A stretch of DNA of 64,000 bases from contig NC_134844.1 of the NCBI RefSeq assembly GCF_965363235.1, positions 91,102,664 through 91,166,663 on the forward strand. The letters are read 5' to 3'. Positions within the stretch are counted from its first letter, which is position 1; each line of letters starts with the position of its first letter. Made by a program: the position numbers and the translations under genes. The notes beneath the pieces were generated by a model that was given only the letters and a program-made list of their open reading frames with translations, had not been told where the DNA came from and made no database searches. Shown here piece after piece: positions 48,258 through 59,808 of this stretch. Origin of the DNA: Mytilus galloprovincialis. Taxonomy: Eukaryota > Mollusca > Bivalvia > Mytilida > Mytilidae.

Positions 48258-49100
48258 TATCTGCCTAATTTCATTGCGTTGTCTTTTATTCTAATTATTG
48301 TATTTTTCCCTTATTTATATTTTGATACAAATATAGAGCCTTAATAATAATCATATCAATGTAAATTCATTATCTTATCTCTGACTGTATCTATCATCAC
48401 TCAGTCCATATAAAAGACAATCGTTATTTTATCTCTAACCCTGCATTAGTATTTCACTCCTGCTATTGCATAATTTATGTATAATCAACTTTTCTATTAT
48501 TCGTCATCTCAGACATCAAGTCCTAACATTTAATTATTCTTTCAGAATCATCATCATACCGCTAAAAATATTTAACAAGTTGAATGTTTATTAAAATATG
48601 AAATGTTTTGTTGTAGCATCTCATATCTGCATTTTACACACCGCAACGATTATTCAAGGTTCAGTTAGGTGTTCTTTTAATTTATTTTCTTTTTATTTCA
48701 ATTTGTATTTTGATAACGATAAAAAATATGTTGTTCCAATATTTTACCAATTAAATAATATGATTATAATAATTTCCTTTTTGTTATTTTAATTAAAATA
48801 GGAACAATTTTTAAAAACTCCTTAATTACTGCATAAACGGACTTAGCTCTTTCTTAATTTCGCTAAAATGGTTTTGTTTTAAAATCTTAAAAACGCCTAA
48901 CCATTCACGGTATTTTTTTCGCTTATAATCTAATGTCCAATGTTTAACATTTGCGACTAATTTAATTAACTATTGATGTAAAATATCAATCAGTCTCGAA
49001 TAACACTTATCTCTATAGCAACTGTAATACGCTAATACTATTCATAAGGTCAATTAATTACCTATAACGAAGGTGGCCACAGAAAAGAACAGATTTTTTC
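48258..49100. other. No gene recognised
   Basis: AT-rich sequence without recognisable coding or repeat content. Confidence 0.5.
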
Positions 49101-49150
49101 CGAAAAGACAATAAGCATTTCCAATATTCCGAAATACTACAAAATCAATT

Positions 49151-49526
49151 GCGTGAACCCTCAAGGGTTCTCGCAATTAGGTGTCGATAATTCACTTGGG
49201 AACTCAACATATACCCCCACGACACTAACTAAAGAGGAAATTCTGGATAATCATAGGTCTGTTCTATGTTCCTTTGGAATTTCACCCAAAGATGATGAAC
49301 TGGATCTTCCATCACTGTATTGGATACCTAAACTACATAAGTGTCCTTTACACACAACGGTATATTGCTGGGTAGTCCAAGTGCTCCACGAACCTCTTTC
49401 TAAATTATTGACATCAATTTTATCAGCAATCAAAGACGGACTTCAAAGTTATTGTGATACTGCCTATTCTGGAGGTGGCGTGAATCAGATGGGGATACTA
49501 AAAAAACTCCAAAGATCTCTTACATA
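49151..49526 (+). pseudogene. Penelope-like element, N-terminal RT fragment
   Basis: The frame contains TPTTLTKEEILDNHRSVLCS, LPSLYWIPKLHKCP and LSKLLTSILSAIKDGLQSYC, the conserved region before the RT catalytic core of Penelope-like elements. A frame disturbance falls after KLHKCP, where the family normally has a YR-x-I-A-G-S-type stretch, and the fragment ends at LKKLQRSL with no YxDD box. It joins the repeat at 49527, which also sits beside the Penelope ORF near 61 kb. Confidence 0.75.
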
Positions 49527-49675
49527 AAACAGACAACACGTTATAACTTGGTGTTTTTTTTTTAAATATTCCATATGTACACACACCTTTTCCATCCGTC
49601 AAAATGTAATCTTCATTTCTATTTGTCTGTTCTCTGACTTTTCTGGCAATATCAGTTGTATTTGATTCGTACTAC
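49527..49675 (-). repeat. Segment shared with 61008-61160
   Basis: ACAGACAACACGTTATAACT, TATTCCATATGTACACACAC and TTTCTGGCAATATCAGTTGT occur in both places. In the other copy the minus strand reads as a plausible exon. Confidence 0.8.
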
Positions 49676-49959
49676 GGAAGAGTATTAGCGCCACACATTT
49701 TTTTATTTAAATAACGGAAACCTTTGCGTTACAACGCAAACATCTTGATTTCAATTATTCATTAAGTTTTCTATATGCCCGTCTGTCATTAAATTTCTGT
49801 TGTGATTTAGTTAGAAAAAGAACCATAAATACAAGGAAAAGTCGTGTGTATGAACTGAAGGAGATGTAGAAACCATCATTGAGACAGCAACAAAAAAACA
49901 AAAATATACAAAAGACAAGTGTCTATACAATATGTCAAGCTCTAAATTTGCCCAGAAAA

Positions 49960-50312
49960 GGGAGAAGGTTTGGTACCATTAAAACGTTTAATCCCGCTGC
50001 AAATGTTTGCACCTGTCCTAAGTCAGATATCTGATGTACAGTAATTGTCGTTTGTTTAATATGTAGTTCATACGTGTTTCTCGTTTCTCGTTTTTATATA
50101 GATTAGACCGTTGGTTTTCCCGTTTGAATGGTTTTAAATTACTAATTTTTTGGGCCCTTTATAGCTTGCTGTTCGGTGTAATAATATCCATGGCTCCATG
50201 TTGAAGGCCGTACCATGACCTATAATGGTTAACTTTTATAAAATGTTATTTGGATGGAGACTTGTCTCATTGAAACTCATACCACATCTTCCTATATCTA
50301 TTTTGATGAGAT
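49960..50312 (-). repeat. Dispersed repeat, family B
   Basis: Reverse complement of the copies at 53037 and 57405/59010: GGAGAAGGTTTGGTACC, CTGATGTACAGTAATTGTCG, CGTGTTTCTCGTTTCTCGTT, GACCGTTGGTTTTCCCGTTT and CATACCACATCTTCCTATAT. Confidence 0.8.
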
Positions 50313-50435
50313 TGATACTTATAGATTATAGATTGTTTTTCAAACGAGTAGCCTGATATGAAAAATTATCCTAAAAAAAGATCAAAGCAGATTTTGAGTA
50401 AATAGCGAAAGTGATTTATCAACCCCACATATATG

Positions 50436-51186
50436 ATATTCACTAGAGCCTACAGCACTTCTCTAGGGTTGATAGAATATACGATATTCATTGAGGCCTA
50501 CAGCACTCTTCTAGGGTTGATATAATATACGATATTCACTGAGGCCTACATCACTTCTCTAGGGTTGATAGAATATACGATATATACTGAGGCCAATATC
50601 ACTTCTCTAGGGTTGATAGAATATGCGACATTCACTGAGGCCTATAGCACTTCTCTATGGTTGATAGAACATATCTAGGGTTGATAGAATATACGATATT
50701 CACTGAGGCCTAAAGCACTTCTCTAGGGTTGATAGAATATACGATATTCACTGTGGCCTACATCACTTCACTAGGGTTGATAGAATATACGATATTCACC
50801 GAGGCCTACAGCACTTCTCTAGGGTTGATAGAATATACGATATTCACTGAGGCCTACAGCACTTCTCTAGAGTTGATAGAACATACGATATTCACTGAGG
50901 CCTACAGCAATTGTCTAGGGTTGATAGAGCATACGATATTCACTGAGGCCTACAGCACTTCTCTAGGGTTGATAGAACATACGATATTCATTGAAGCCTA
51001 CAGCACTTTTCTAGGGTTGATAGAATATACGATATTCACTGAGCCCTACAGCACTTCTCTAGTTTGATAGAATATACGATATTCACTGAGGCCTACATCA
51101 CTTCTCAAGGGTTGATAGAATATACGATATTCACTGAGGCCTACATCACTTCTCAAGGGTTGATAGAATATACGATATTCACTGTG
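50436..51186 (+). repeat. 48-bp minisatellite, about 15 units
   Basis: The unit is AGGGTTGATAGAATATACGA then TATTCACTGAGGCCTACAGC then ACTTCTCT. Because 48 is divisible by three, an ORF with a 16-residue repeat is open at 50729-51067. Some units are shortened, for example near 50665. Confidence 0.92.
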
Positions 51187-51345
51187 GTTCATGCCTTTTA
51201 TAGCCGACAATACGGTATAGGTTTTTCTCATTGTTGAAGGTCGAAGGGTTGCCTATAATTGCTTACATCCACTTCATTTGAACTTTGGTGGATAGTTGTC
51301 TCATTGGCAATCATACCACATTTCCTTATTTTTATACTATCAGGT
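51187..51345 (-). repeat. Dispersed SINE-like repeat, family A, reversed
   Basis: CTTTTATAGCCGACAATACG, CTCATTGTTGAAGGTCG and GTTGTCTCATTGGCAATCAT read as the reverse complement of the family. Confidence 0.75.
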
Positions 51346-51619
51346 GTTGAATTCTCTCTGACAGGAGTACACTTAAAACCTGTAATTTTAGACTGCCTTG
51401 AGCACACTACTGTCTGATCACATTTTTAACATGTTTATGATAGGTATGTATTATTTCATTATATAATCTATGTTAATCACAATAAACTTAAAGAACTTTT
51501 TGAAAACCTTCAGTTATCCAAAACATTATATTGTGAAATACATATCACATGTATTAAGTATGTCATATTGTTGACTTAACGTCAGACAAAACAAATCTGA
51601 CCTTAACGCATGACATAGA

Positions 51620-52195
51620 CAAAATCTTTTTGTTTTTACTTGATTTTCATATGATGAAGACATAATCTTTCAATCAGTTTTAATTGAGGTCTGCAGCTGG
51701 TATGTCAGTCCTTTGTTAATTTATGTATCACATGTTGTCATTTTGCTTGGTTCTTTTGTTGCCTATTCTGACATCTGACTCGGACTTCTTTTAAACTGAG
51801 TTTTACTGTGCGTATTGGTATGGGTTTCTTTATTCTACATTTGCTAGAGGTATAGGTGGTGGTGGTGGGGGTGGGTGGTGAGATCTCACAAAACATGTTT
51901 AATCCCGCCGCATTTTCAGTTGCGCCTGTCTCAAGTCAGGAGCATCTGGCCTTTATTAGTCTTGTATGTTGTTTTTTTTTTAAATTTTAGTTCATTTATA
52001 TGGTTTGGAGTTTAATGTGACATCCATTTTTACTCAACTAGAACACAATTTTATTTAGGGGCTAGCTAATAACTACCTCTGGGTGCGGGATTTTCTCGCT
52101 GCGTTGAAGACCCATTAGTTGCCTTCGGCTGTTGTCTGCTCTTTGATCGAGTTGTTTATTTGACATTTTCCCCATTTCCACTCTCAATCTTATCT
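51620..52195 (+). mobile_element. Penelope 3' tail (family C)
   Basis: It keeps the order of 26120-26665: TTTCATATGATGAAGACATA, GAGGTCTGCAGCTGG, CATCTGACTCGGACTTCTTT, AGATCTCACAAAACATGTTT, CTGGGTGCGGGATTTTCTCG and CCCCATTTCCACTCTCAAT. No coding part remains. Confidence 0.75.
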
Positions 52196-52536
52196 AATAT
52201 TTCGTGGGGTGAATGCAGGATTTTCAAAGGCATATGGGTTTATTAGTAAGTTGGAAATCAATCAGACTTCGTTTAGATGAGACATGTCTTCAGAATGAAT
52301 AAAGATGAACAATATGGGAAGGGGGGAGTTAAAAATTGAAAAGTTAAACGTTTTTTATTTGTTTTGTTTACTAAATGCACAATAAATTTATGTAAATCTC
52401 TTCTTGGTTAATCTTCCTTTTGACAAATTCATTTAACGATTTAAAAGTACATCAAACGAAACAAAAACTGTAGAAGATGTGTGTTATACGTCAATAAGAC
52501 AACAATCAAACGATAAAAAAACACCTAATAGATATA

Positions 52537-52800
52537 GGAAGATTTGGTATGAGTGCTCATGAGACAACTCTTCATCCAAGTCAGAATTATAAAAAGTAAA
52601 TCATTATAGGTCAAGTTACGGTCAACACAGAGCCTTAACTCACACCGAAAAGCAATCTATAAAGGGCCCCCAAAAAAGTTAATAGTGTAGAACCATTCAA
52701 ACGGGAAAACCAACGGTCTAATCTATATATAAAAAATGAGAAACGAGAAACACTTATGAACCACATAAGCATATATACAGAGCAACATATAGTATTCAAC
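52537..52800 (+). repeat. Dispersed repeat, family B
   Basis: ATATAGGAAGATTTGGTATG, ATGAGACAACTCTTCATCCA, CCATTCAAACGGGAAAACCA and CGAGAAACACTTATGAACC. Confidence 0.78.
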
Positions 52801-53036
52801 AATAGACAGGTACCTAAACTAAATCGTTATGTTGTTTCAAAAGCTCACTCAGAGCTTGTGTTGAAGGTTACTATCCTGCAAAATTAACAGAAAACTTATT
52901 TGATGTGATTTGATCGTATCGAATGCATGTAAAAGAGAGGCGAAAGATATCAGAGGGACATTTTGGTCTGGTCAAATCCAAAAAAAATTGGCATATTGGT
53001 GCTTCTCGGAAAAATCATAAGGTGTAAGACCAAATG

Positions 53037-53415
53037 CATATAGGAAGATGTGGTGTGAGTGCCAATGAGATAACTCTCCATCCAAACAACAATTTAAAAA
53101 AAAAACCCATTATAGGTCAATGTACGGCTTTCAACACGGATCCTTGGCTCACACCCAACAACAAACTATAAAGGGCCCCAAAAATACCTAGTGTAAAACC
53201 ATTCCTTCGGGAGAACCAACGATCTAATTTATATAAAATACAACAAACGAGAAACGAAAAACACGTATAAATTACATAAACAAACGACAACTACTGTACA
53301 TCTGATTCCTGACGTAGGACATGTGCAAACATTTGCAGCGGGATTAAACTTTTAATGGACCCAAACCTTCTCCCTTTTTCTGAAACAATAGCATAACATC
53401 ACAACATAGAAAAAC
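53037..53415 (+). repeat. Dispersed repeat, family B, uninterrupted
   Basis: This copy spans the whole family from ATATAGGAAGATGTGGTGTG to CTGAAACAATAGCATAACAT, including ACACGTATAAATTACATAAA. That stretch is the empty site for the element inserted at 57632 in another copy. Confidence 0.82.
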
Positions 53416-53457
53416 ACAGACTGGTTAACTAAGAGTGGCTTGTTGCTTTGTAAATCC

Positions 53458-53514
53458 TTCTCCTCCTCCTCCTTCTCCTTCCCTCCTCCTCCTCCTCCTC
53501 CTCCTCCTCCTTGT
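53458..53514 (+). repeat. (TCC)n microsatellite
   Basis: CTCCTCCTCC and CTTCTCCTTC blocks. Confidence 0.9.
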
Positions 53515-53524
53515 CATCATTCTC

Positions 53525-53650
53525 ATCATCTTGCCGGGGCATTTTATAGTCGACTATACGGTTTGGGTGTTTCTCACTGGTGAAGGCCGTACGGTTGTCC
53601 ATAATTGCTTACATCCACTTAATTTTAACTTTGGTAACCAATTCCCTTAA
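53525..53650 (-). repeat. Dispersed SINE-like repeat, family A, reversed, partial
   Basis: GGGGCATTTTATAGTCGACT, ACGGTTTGGGTGTTTCTCAC, GGTGAAGGCCGTACGG and AATTGCTTACATCCACTTAA, in reverse family order. Confidence 0.7.
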
Positions 53651-53791
53651 GACGTCCGTGTTAACTAGTTTTAGAGAGGTAAGCTCTACGAAGATGTATA
53701 GATCATACAAATCATGTAACCAATTCCTTTAAGACGTAAGTGTTAACTAGTTTTAAAGAGGTAAGCTCTACGAAGATGTATAGATCATACA
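53634..53791 (+). repeat. 82-bp tandem duplication
   Basis: GTAACCAATTCC and GGTAAGCTCTACGAAGATGT recur with an 82-base offset and a few differences. Confidence 0.85.
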
Positions 53792-53971
53792 ATAGATTTC
53801 TTTAATTGCCCATTTTAATGAATAATAATTAATAAAATAAAACGTAAGGCATATATACACCAATGAGACAGCAACCCAGCGAGACTTGTTAAATACTTTA
53901 TCGAACATGTTATCATGGATTAATTACATTGTTTTTGTGTGTAAATCAGATTACATATACTGCTTAATAGA

Positions 53972-56643
53972 TGAATTAGGTGTTGACAATTCATTTGGAA
54001 ACTCAACATATATACCCCTACGATACTTACTAAAAGGAAATCCTGGATACTTATAGTCCTGTTCCACAAGTATGTTCCTTTGGAATTTCAACCAAACATG
54101 AAGAACTGGATCTGTCATCACTGTATTGGATACCTAAACTACATAAGTGTACTTACAAAGAACGGTATATTGCTGGGTCTTCCAAGTGCTCCACGAACCT
54201 CTTTCTAAATTATATAATCAATGTTATCAACAAACAAAGCCGGTCTTCAACGTTATTGTGAAACTACCTACTATCTAGAGGTGGCGTGAATCAAATGTGG
54301 ATACTAAAGATCTCTTAGAGTCCACGCAATTCAAGACTCTTTCATCTTGCAATAGTATTAACACATTTGATTTGACTTTTCTGCACTTTGCACAAGTATT
54401 CCACATTTCAAACTAAAAGACAAATTGAAAGAGTTGGTCCTGCTTTGTTTCATAAAAAAGAATGGCCAACGTAAATACAAGTATCTTTTCTTAGTGAGGG
54501 ACAAATCCTACTTTGTTAAAATTCACTCAAACAAAATATTCTCTATAACTGACATTATCAAGATGCTTGGTTTCTTGATTAACAACATGGAAACACACTG
54601 TATATGTGCCCCTCTTCTTGCCGACTTGTTCCTTTGTTCATATGAAGCTGACTTCATACAGGAACTTCTTAGGAAGAAAGAAAACAAGTTAGCAGTATCC
54701 TTTAACTTTACTTTCCGCTATACAGATGATGTTCTCTCACTAAAAAAATAAAAATTAAGTGACTAAGTTGAACGCATATATCCCATCGAACTTAAGATAA
54801 AGGATACAACAGAAACAGTTAGAAACACACAATAAGGGTCGGTTGAAAACAAAACTTTACGACAAAAGGGCTAATTTCAGCTTCTCAATTGTGAATTTTT
54901 TTATTTTTATGTAACACCACTCCAGTGGCGCCTGTATACGGAGTATGCATCTCCCAGTTGATACGATACTCCAGGACTTGCATTTCCTTGATAGAGGCCC
55001 CGGTTGCTGCTCACAAGGAAGCCATTAAACCAAGAGTTCCAAGTGGTGAAGATAAAATCATCACTACTTAAGTTTTTCGGACGCCATTTTGAGTTTGTTG
55101 ACCGTTAAGGAATATCCGTTTCACAAATGATAGCGGATACAGGGGCGGATCCAGGATTTTTGATAGAGGGGGCGTAGTTTTTAAAGATCGCCGAGCGAAG
55201 CGAGACGAAATTTTTTTGGACCCTTTTTAGGACTAAAAACATAAAATAAGTGAAATATGCACTTTTTAAACGGTTCCTGGCGGGGGACATGCATATTTTT
55301 TAGTTGCTGTTAAGGTGTAAGGGTTGGACATTTTCAATGCTGTATTCTCCCTATTAATTGTCTATCATAAAACGATAGTATGGATCCAAAGATATGTACT
55401 GATACATTTAATGTTGGATTTGTCAGTAAAACATAGACATGGAAAATTCTCGCACGTATGTTGTAAGTTAAGTTAGATCAACCTCAAAGATTTTTTGTTG
55501 TTAACAAGATATACAATGGGCTATTCGATTGAATTTGAAATACGACCGACAGGCTATTCGATTGAATTTGAAATACGACCGACACGAGTTAAAAAAGACA
55601 AACAAGCTAAATGTTTGGTTGATATGTTTCACCAACAACATTAAGGGAAGAAAGGGTTCCAAATCAATCAAAGGCTAAGAATGAGTCTGAAATGATTTAT
55701 GAATGACAGCCTACAAATGGAGACACAAAGGCCACACCCAGCAGGCAGGTTGCAGTCTGGTTTTGAAAAAAGTATTCCATATATATCAGTTCGGCGAAAC
55801 AGACATTCCGGTCAGAAATGAAAACCCCTGCCACAAGAAAATATGCCCGCTTTTATTCATCATGTTCATTTAATGCTAAATAATTCTCGTTTCTAATAGC
55901 AAAAAAGTGGACAAGATTTTTGTTTTGCGTCCAGAATTTTTGTTTAAGGCAAAAATCAGAGTCTATTTTTTTTTCTCTCAAATATCTAAGACTGTCTCCT
56001 CAAATCAAATGGTTCGTACTTACGACTTTAAATCTATATAGAGCTTATACTGACTGGGGATCATTATTCAGCTATATTATTTTAAAAAAGGCTTGGGCGT
56101 TTGGAGTTAAATATGTTTCCGTAGTTAGATAATATCGCTGTGGAACTTTTCTTTCATGAGAGTGTAATAGTCTATAGAGCAATACTTTCTGTTTGGTTGA
56201 ATAATGAAATAGAGGACAATACGTTCTTGCTAAATTCTGAGTCGCTTTGAAGGTGTCATGATTGTCATCCTCAGCCTACGCAATGTGTTACTGTAATTTG
56301 AATTTCAAAATGACCGAGAGACGTTTTATTCGACGCACTGCAGATCAACTCCACCATAGCGAATCACATGACTTTGATAATCAGTAAATTCGAGCGAAAA
56401 ATATCTTTATAAGTCAAGAATTGTCGCATAAAAATTAAATAGTAGTACACGGGAAATGGCAAAGTTCACGAAGTCTAGTCTGATTAATCATTTTACAAAA
56501 AAAAAGAAAGTCAGAGCAAATGGGGGGGGGGGGGGGGGGGGGCGTACGCTCTCTTCGCCCCCTCTGGATCCGCCACTGGGATATGTTCCTAATGTCGTAA
56601 CTACAATCGCATCCACTTATTCCGAATGTGATCCACCGAATTA
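53972..56643 (+). pseudogene. Decayed Penelope-like element split by a hAT-like insertion
   Basis: Recognisable pieces occur in family order but in shifting frames: a NSTYIP region near 54000 matching 49195, WIPKLHK-related sequence near 54130, then the ORF 54425-54751 with KYKYLFLVRDKSYFVK, CAPLLADLFLCSYEADFIQE and FRYTDDVLSLK. TDD is a degraded YxDD box, and the usual GIPMGTN just before CAPLL is deleted. Later fragments include TKLYDKR-like sequence near 54860 and the C-terminal region around 54900-55134. After the inserted element, coding resumes at 56579 with VPNVVTTIAS and TYSECDPPN to a TAG at 56642-56644. Many indels make this clearly old. Confidence 0.75.
55140..56578. mobile_element. 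hAT-like nonautonomous element inside the Penelope pseudogene
   Basis: Left end CAGGGGCGGATCCAGGATTT, then GAGGGGGCG; right end CGCCCCCTCTGGATCCGCCA then CTG. GGATA flanks both sides (55135-55139, 56579-56583). It contains a run of about 21 G (56521-56542) and a 33-bp tandem duplication near 55520-55585. No transposase ORF. A hAT element would normally give 8 bp, so the class is uncertain. Confidence 0.72.
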
Positions 56644-57200
56644 GACTTATTACTGAATTTATACTTACATAGCAACACGACGGGTGCTACATGTGGAGCA
56701 GGATCTGCTTACTCTTCCGGAGCACCTGATATCGTAACTACAATGTGACCTATCGAATTAGACTTATTACCGGATTTATACTTACATAGCAACACGACGG
56801 GTGCTACATGTGGAGCAGGATCTGCCGACCCTTCCGGAGCACCTGATATCGTAACTACAATGTGACCTACCGAATTAGACTTATTACCGGATTTATACTT
56901 ACATAGCAACACGACGGGTGCTACATGTGGAGCAGGGTCTCCTTACTCTTCCGCAGCACCTGATCTCGTAACTACAATGTGACTTACCGAATTAGACTTA
57001 TTACCGGATTTATACTTACATAGCAACACGACGGGTGCTACATGTGGAGCAGGATCTGCTTACTCTTCCGGAGCACCTGATATCGTAACTACAATGTGAC
57101 CTACCGAATTAGACTTATAACCGGATTTATACTTACATAGCAACACGACGGGTGCTACATGTGGAACAGGATCTGCTTACCCTTCCGGAGCACCTGAGAT
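56644..57200 (+). repeat. 117-bp tandem repeat, five units
   Basis: GCAACACGACGGGTGCTACA starts at 56672, 56789, 56906, 57023 and 57140, exactly 117 apart. The array begins at the stop codon of the Penelope pseudogene. Confidence 0.95.
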
Positions 57201-57404
57201 CATTCCCAGATTTTGGTGGGGTTTGTGTTGCTCAGGCTTTAGTTTTCTATGTTAGGTGTGTGTATTATAGTTTGTCTGTTGGTCTTTTGCTTTTTTAGTC
57301 ATGGCGTTGTCAGTTTATTTTCGACTTATAAGTTTGAATGTCCCTCTGGTATCTTTCGCCTCTTTGTAAAAATACATGTATTGTAAATACAGAAATAAGT
57401 TGAT

Positions 57405-57631
57405 AGATATAGGAAGATGTGGTGTGAGTGCCAATGAGACAACTCTCCATACAAATAACAATTTAAAAAGTAAACCATTATAGGTTAAAGTACGGCCTTC
57501 AACACGGAGCCTTGGCTCACACCGAACAACAAGCTATAAAGGGCCCCAAAATTACTAGTGTAAAACCATTCAAACGGGAAAACCAACGGTCTAATCTATA
57601 TAAACAAAACGAGAAACGAGAAACACGTATA
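57405..57631 (+). repeat. Dispersed repeat, family B, left part
   Basis: ATATAGGAAGATGTGGTGTG to CGAGAAACACGTATA; interrupted by the element at 57632. Confidence 0.85.
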
Positions 57632-59005
57632 TGTTAGCGGCAATAAGTGAAATTAGGCATTAAGCTTAAATCCTAGGCAATAAGCTAACGCCTAGGCAGT
57701 AAGTCTATTGCCTAAATGATGTTAGACATTAGTCTTAAATCCTAGGATTTAAGCTTAAATCCTGAAAAATATGTACAGGCATTAAGCTTAATGCCTAAAA
57801 CATCAATGCGAGTAAATATAAAAAGACATTTATTCATTTAAATCACAATATATTTGTAAAATAATAACATTATGAAAACTGGGGCCTGTTTATCGAAACT
57901 GTCCTAAAAAAGATCCTATAAGATATTCCTAGGACATAAATTATGATAAAATTAGGACCGACTTACGACATCTCTCAGCATGCACATTGAAGCTATTTGA
58001 GGATTATCTTGGCTAGGATGTCCTAACCGCGTATTGACGTAACAAATAGCAAAAGAAAAAAAAAATATTGTATCAAATTTAACCAACAACTTTAATTTAA
58101 AAACCGACTAATTATTAGAAAATAAATATTAGTTTTAAATTATAATAATTTGTACATTGTAAACTCTATGAAACAAAACATAAGTAAAAAATATAACTAC
58201 GTTTTATATTAGAATTGAACAAACTAACTGCAAATAGTTACAATTTTACATATAATCAGTAAAATCATGCTTTGAGGGAGCTGAAATGGAAGTGTCACAA
58301 CACTCCACAAGAGACTGGAAATAAAATCACTAATAAGATATGTTATCTATATTAAAATAATAATCTAAAAATATGAAAACTTGATTAAAATTTGTGTTCA
58401 AATAATTTTGTTATCACAAGTTGTGAAACTGGAAATAAAGAAAACTTACTTATCCTATAAAAAGAAATTGAAAAATGGTGTGAGCAAAAAATCACATCTT
58501 AATTTTGTCTACTTTTGACCAGTTTAAATCAGCTCGACTATTGTGAAGTGAAAAAATTTTCAAATAAATATTAAAATTATTTTATAGAATCTCCCTCTTG
58601 TTTAATTGGATTATAACAATCACTTTTTTTAAATCTTTAATATTTAGTAATATCACAAAAACATGAAAAAAGTATGTGTAAATTATGTTTTGTTAACTGC
58701 TATTAAAATTACTAAATAAACTTCCTAAATTTGAAGATCTGTCAAATGAATGTATATTTACACATGTTATATTCGAAATAAATTAAGTAACTCCTTTATA
58801 TCATGAATAAATCACCAAATATGCATTAATTCCAGATTTCACTTATTGCCTAAAATTATGTTCGGCAATAGGATGAATAATCATCATAAGATTTCAGGTA
58901 ATAAGCTTAATGTCTGAAAATTTCAGGCAATAACTTAATGCCTAGGCGTTAGCTTATTGCCTAGGATTTAAGCTTAATGCCTAATTTCACTTATTGCCGC
59001 TAACA
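57632..59005. mobile_element. 1,374-bp TIR element nested in a family B repeat
   Basis: Ends TGTTAGCGGCAATAAGTGAA and its exact complement. The inverted match continues for about 80 bases with few differences. TATA flanks both sides (57628-57631 and 59006-59009). Both ends are made of repeated AGGCATTAAGCTTAAATCCT-type palindromic units; the middle is AT-rich without coding capacity. Superfamily not assigned. Confidence 0.88.
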
Positions 59006-59009
59006 TATA

Positions 59010-59270
59010 TATTACATAAACAAACGACAACTACTGTACATCAGATTCTTGACTTAGGACAGGTGCAAACATTTGCAGCGGGATTAAACGTTTTAATGGA
59101 TCCAAACCTTCTCCCTTTTTCTGAAACAATAGCATAACATCACAACAAAGAAAAACATACGATAAAATATCAATTGGCAGACTTAACTCAATCAAAAAAC
59201 GTATGATTAAACAATGAACGAATAAATTTGATCTGCGATATCTGAATACAAATGCACAGTTAATTAAATA
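59010..59270 (+). repeat. Dispersed repeat, family B, right part
   Basis: ATTACATAAACAAACGACAA to CGTATGATTAAACAATGAAC continues exactly where the left part stops at 57631. Confidence 0.82.
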
Positions 59271-59808
59271 TTAGAGACAAACATTCATGACCAAAAAGCT
59301 AACAAACAAATTCAAACACAGGACATGACTGAGAAATATTTAACCAATCAATGTTCACTTTAGAAAAAAAACGTTTTTTTTTATAATCTTGAAGTTTATA
59401 CAAATGTTGTAAGAATAAGTGAAAAATTGAAGATATTACAAATAATGAAAGCTGGTGTACAGACAAGATCCATATAAATAAAAAATAACAAAAAAGCAAA
59501 TTATAAACAGTATCAACAGGTCGAATTAACAAGAAAATACGATTTGAGAGTACTCGCAGTTACTGACAGCTAGTTAAAAGCCAAAACCAATAAATAATAA
59601 AAAATCATGCATCAGAGACTAAAATCGACTAAAACACATCACAGGGATTTAGTATTTTAACGTCATTAATAGTCAAAGAAGACATGACTTGTGCAATGCC
59701 AAAAATAAATGTATCGACAGGTAGTAGTAGAGTGAAGAGCGACTTCTATAGAAATAAAAGTTAACGTGTCTGTGTCTCTATACATCTCGCCTCAAAAGAT
59801 AATGAAAT

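Noticed and set aside
50729..51067. 112-codon ORF with a 16-residue repeat
   Set aside because: It is the open frame of a 48-bp minisatellite, with no start context and shortened units nearby.
56709..56912. 67-codon minus-strand ORF with an internal repeat
   Set aside because: It is an open frame of the 117-bp tandem array.
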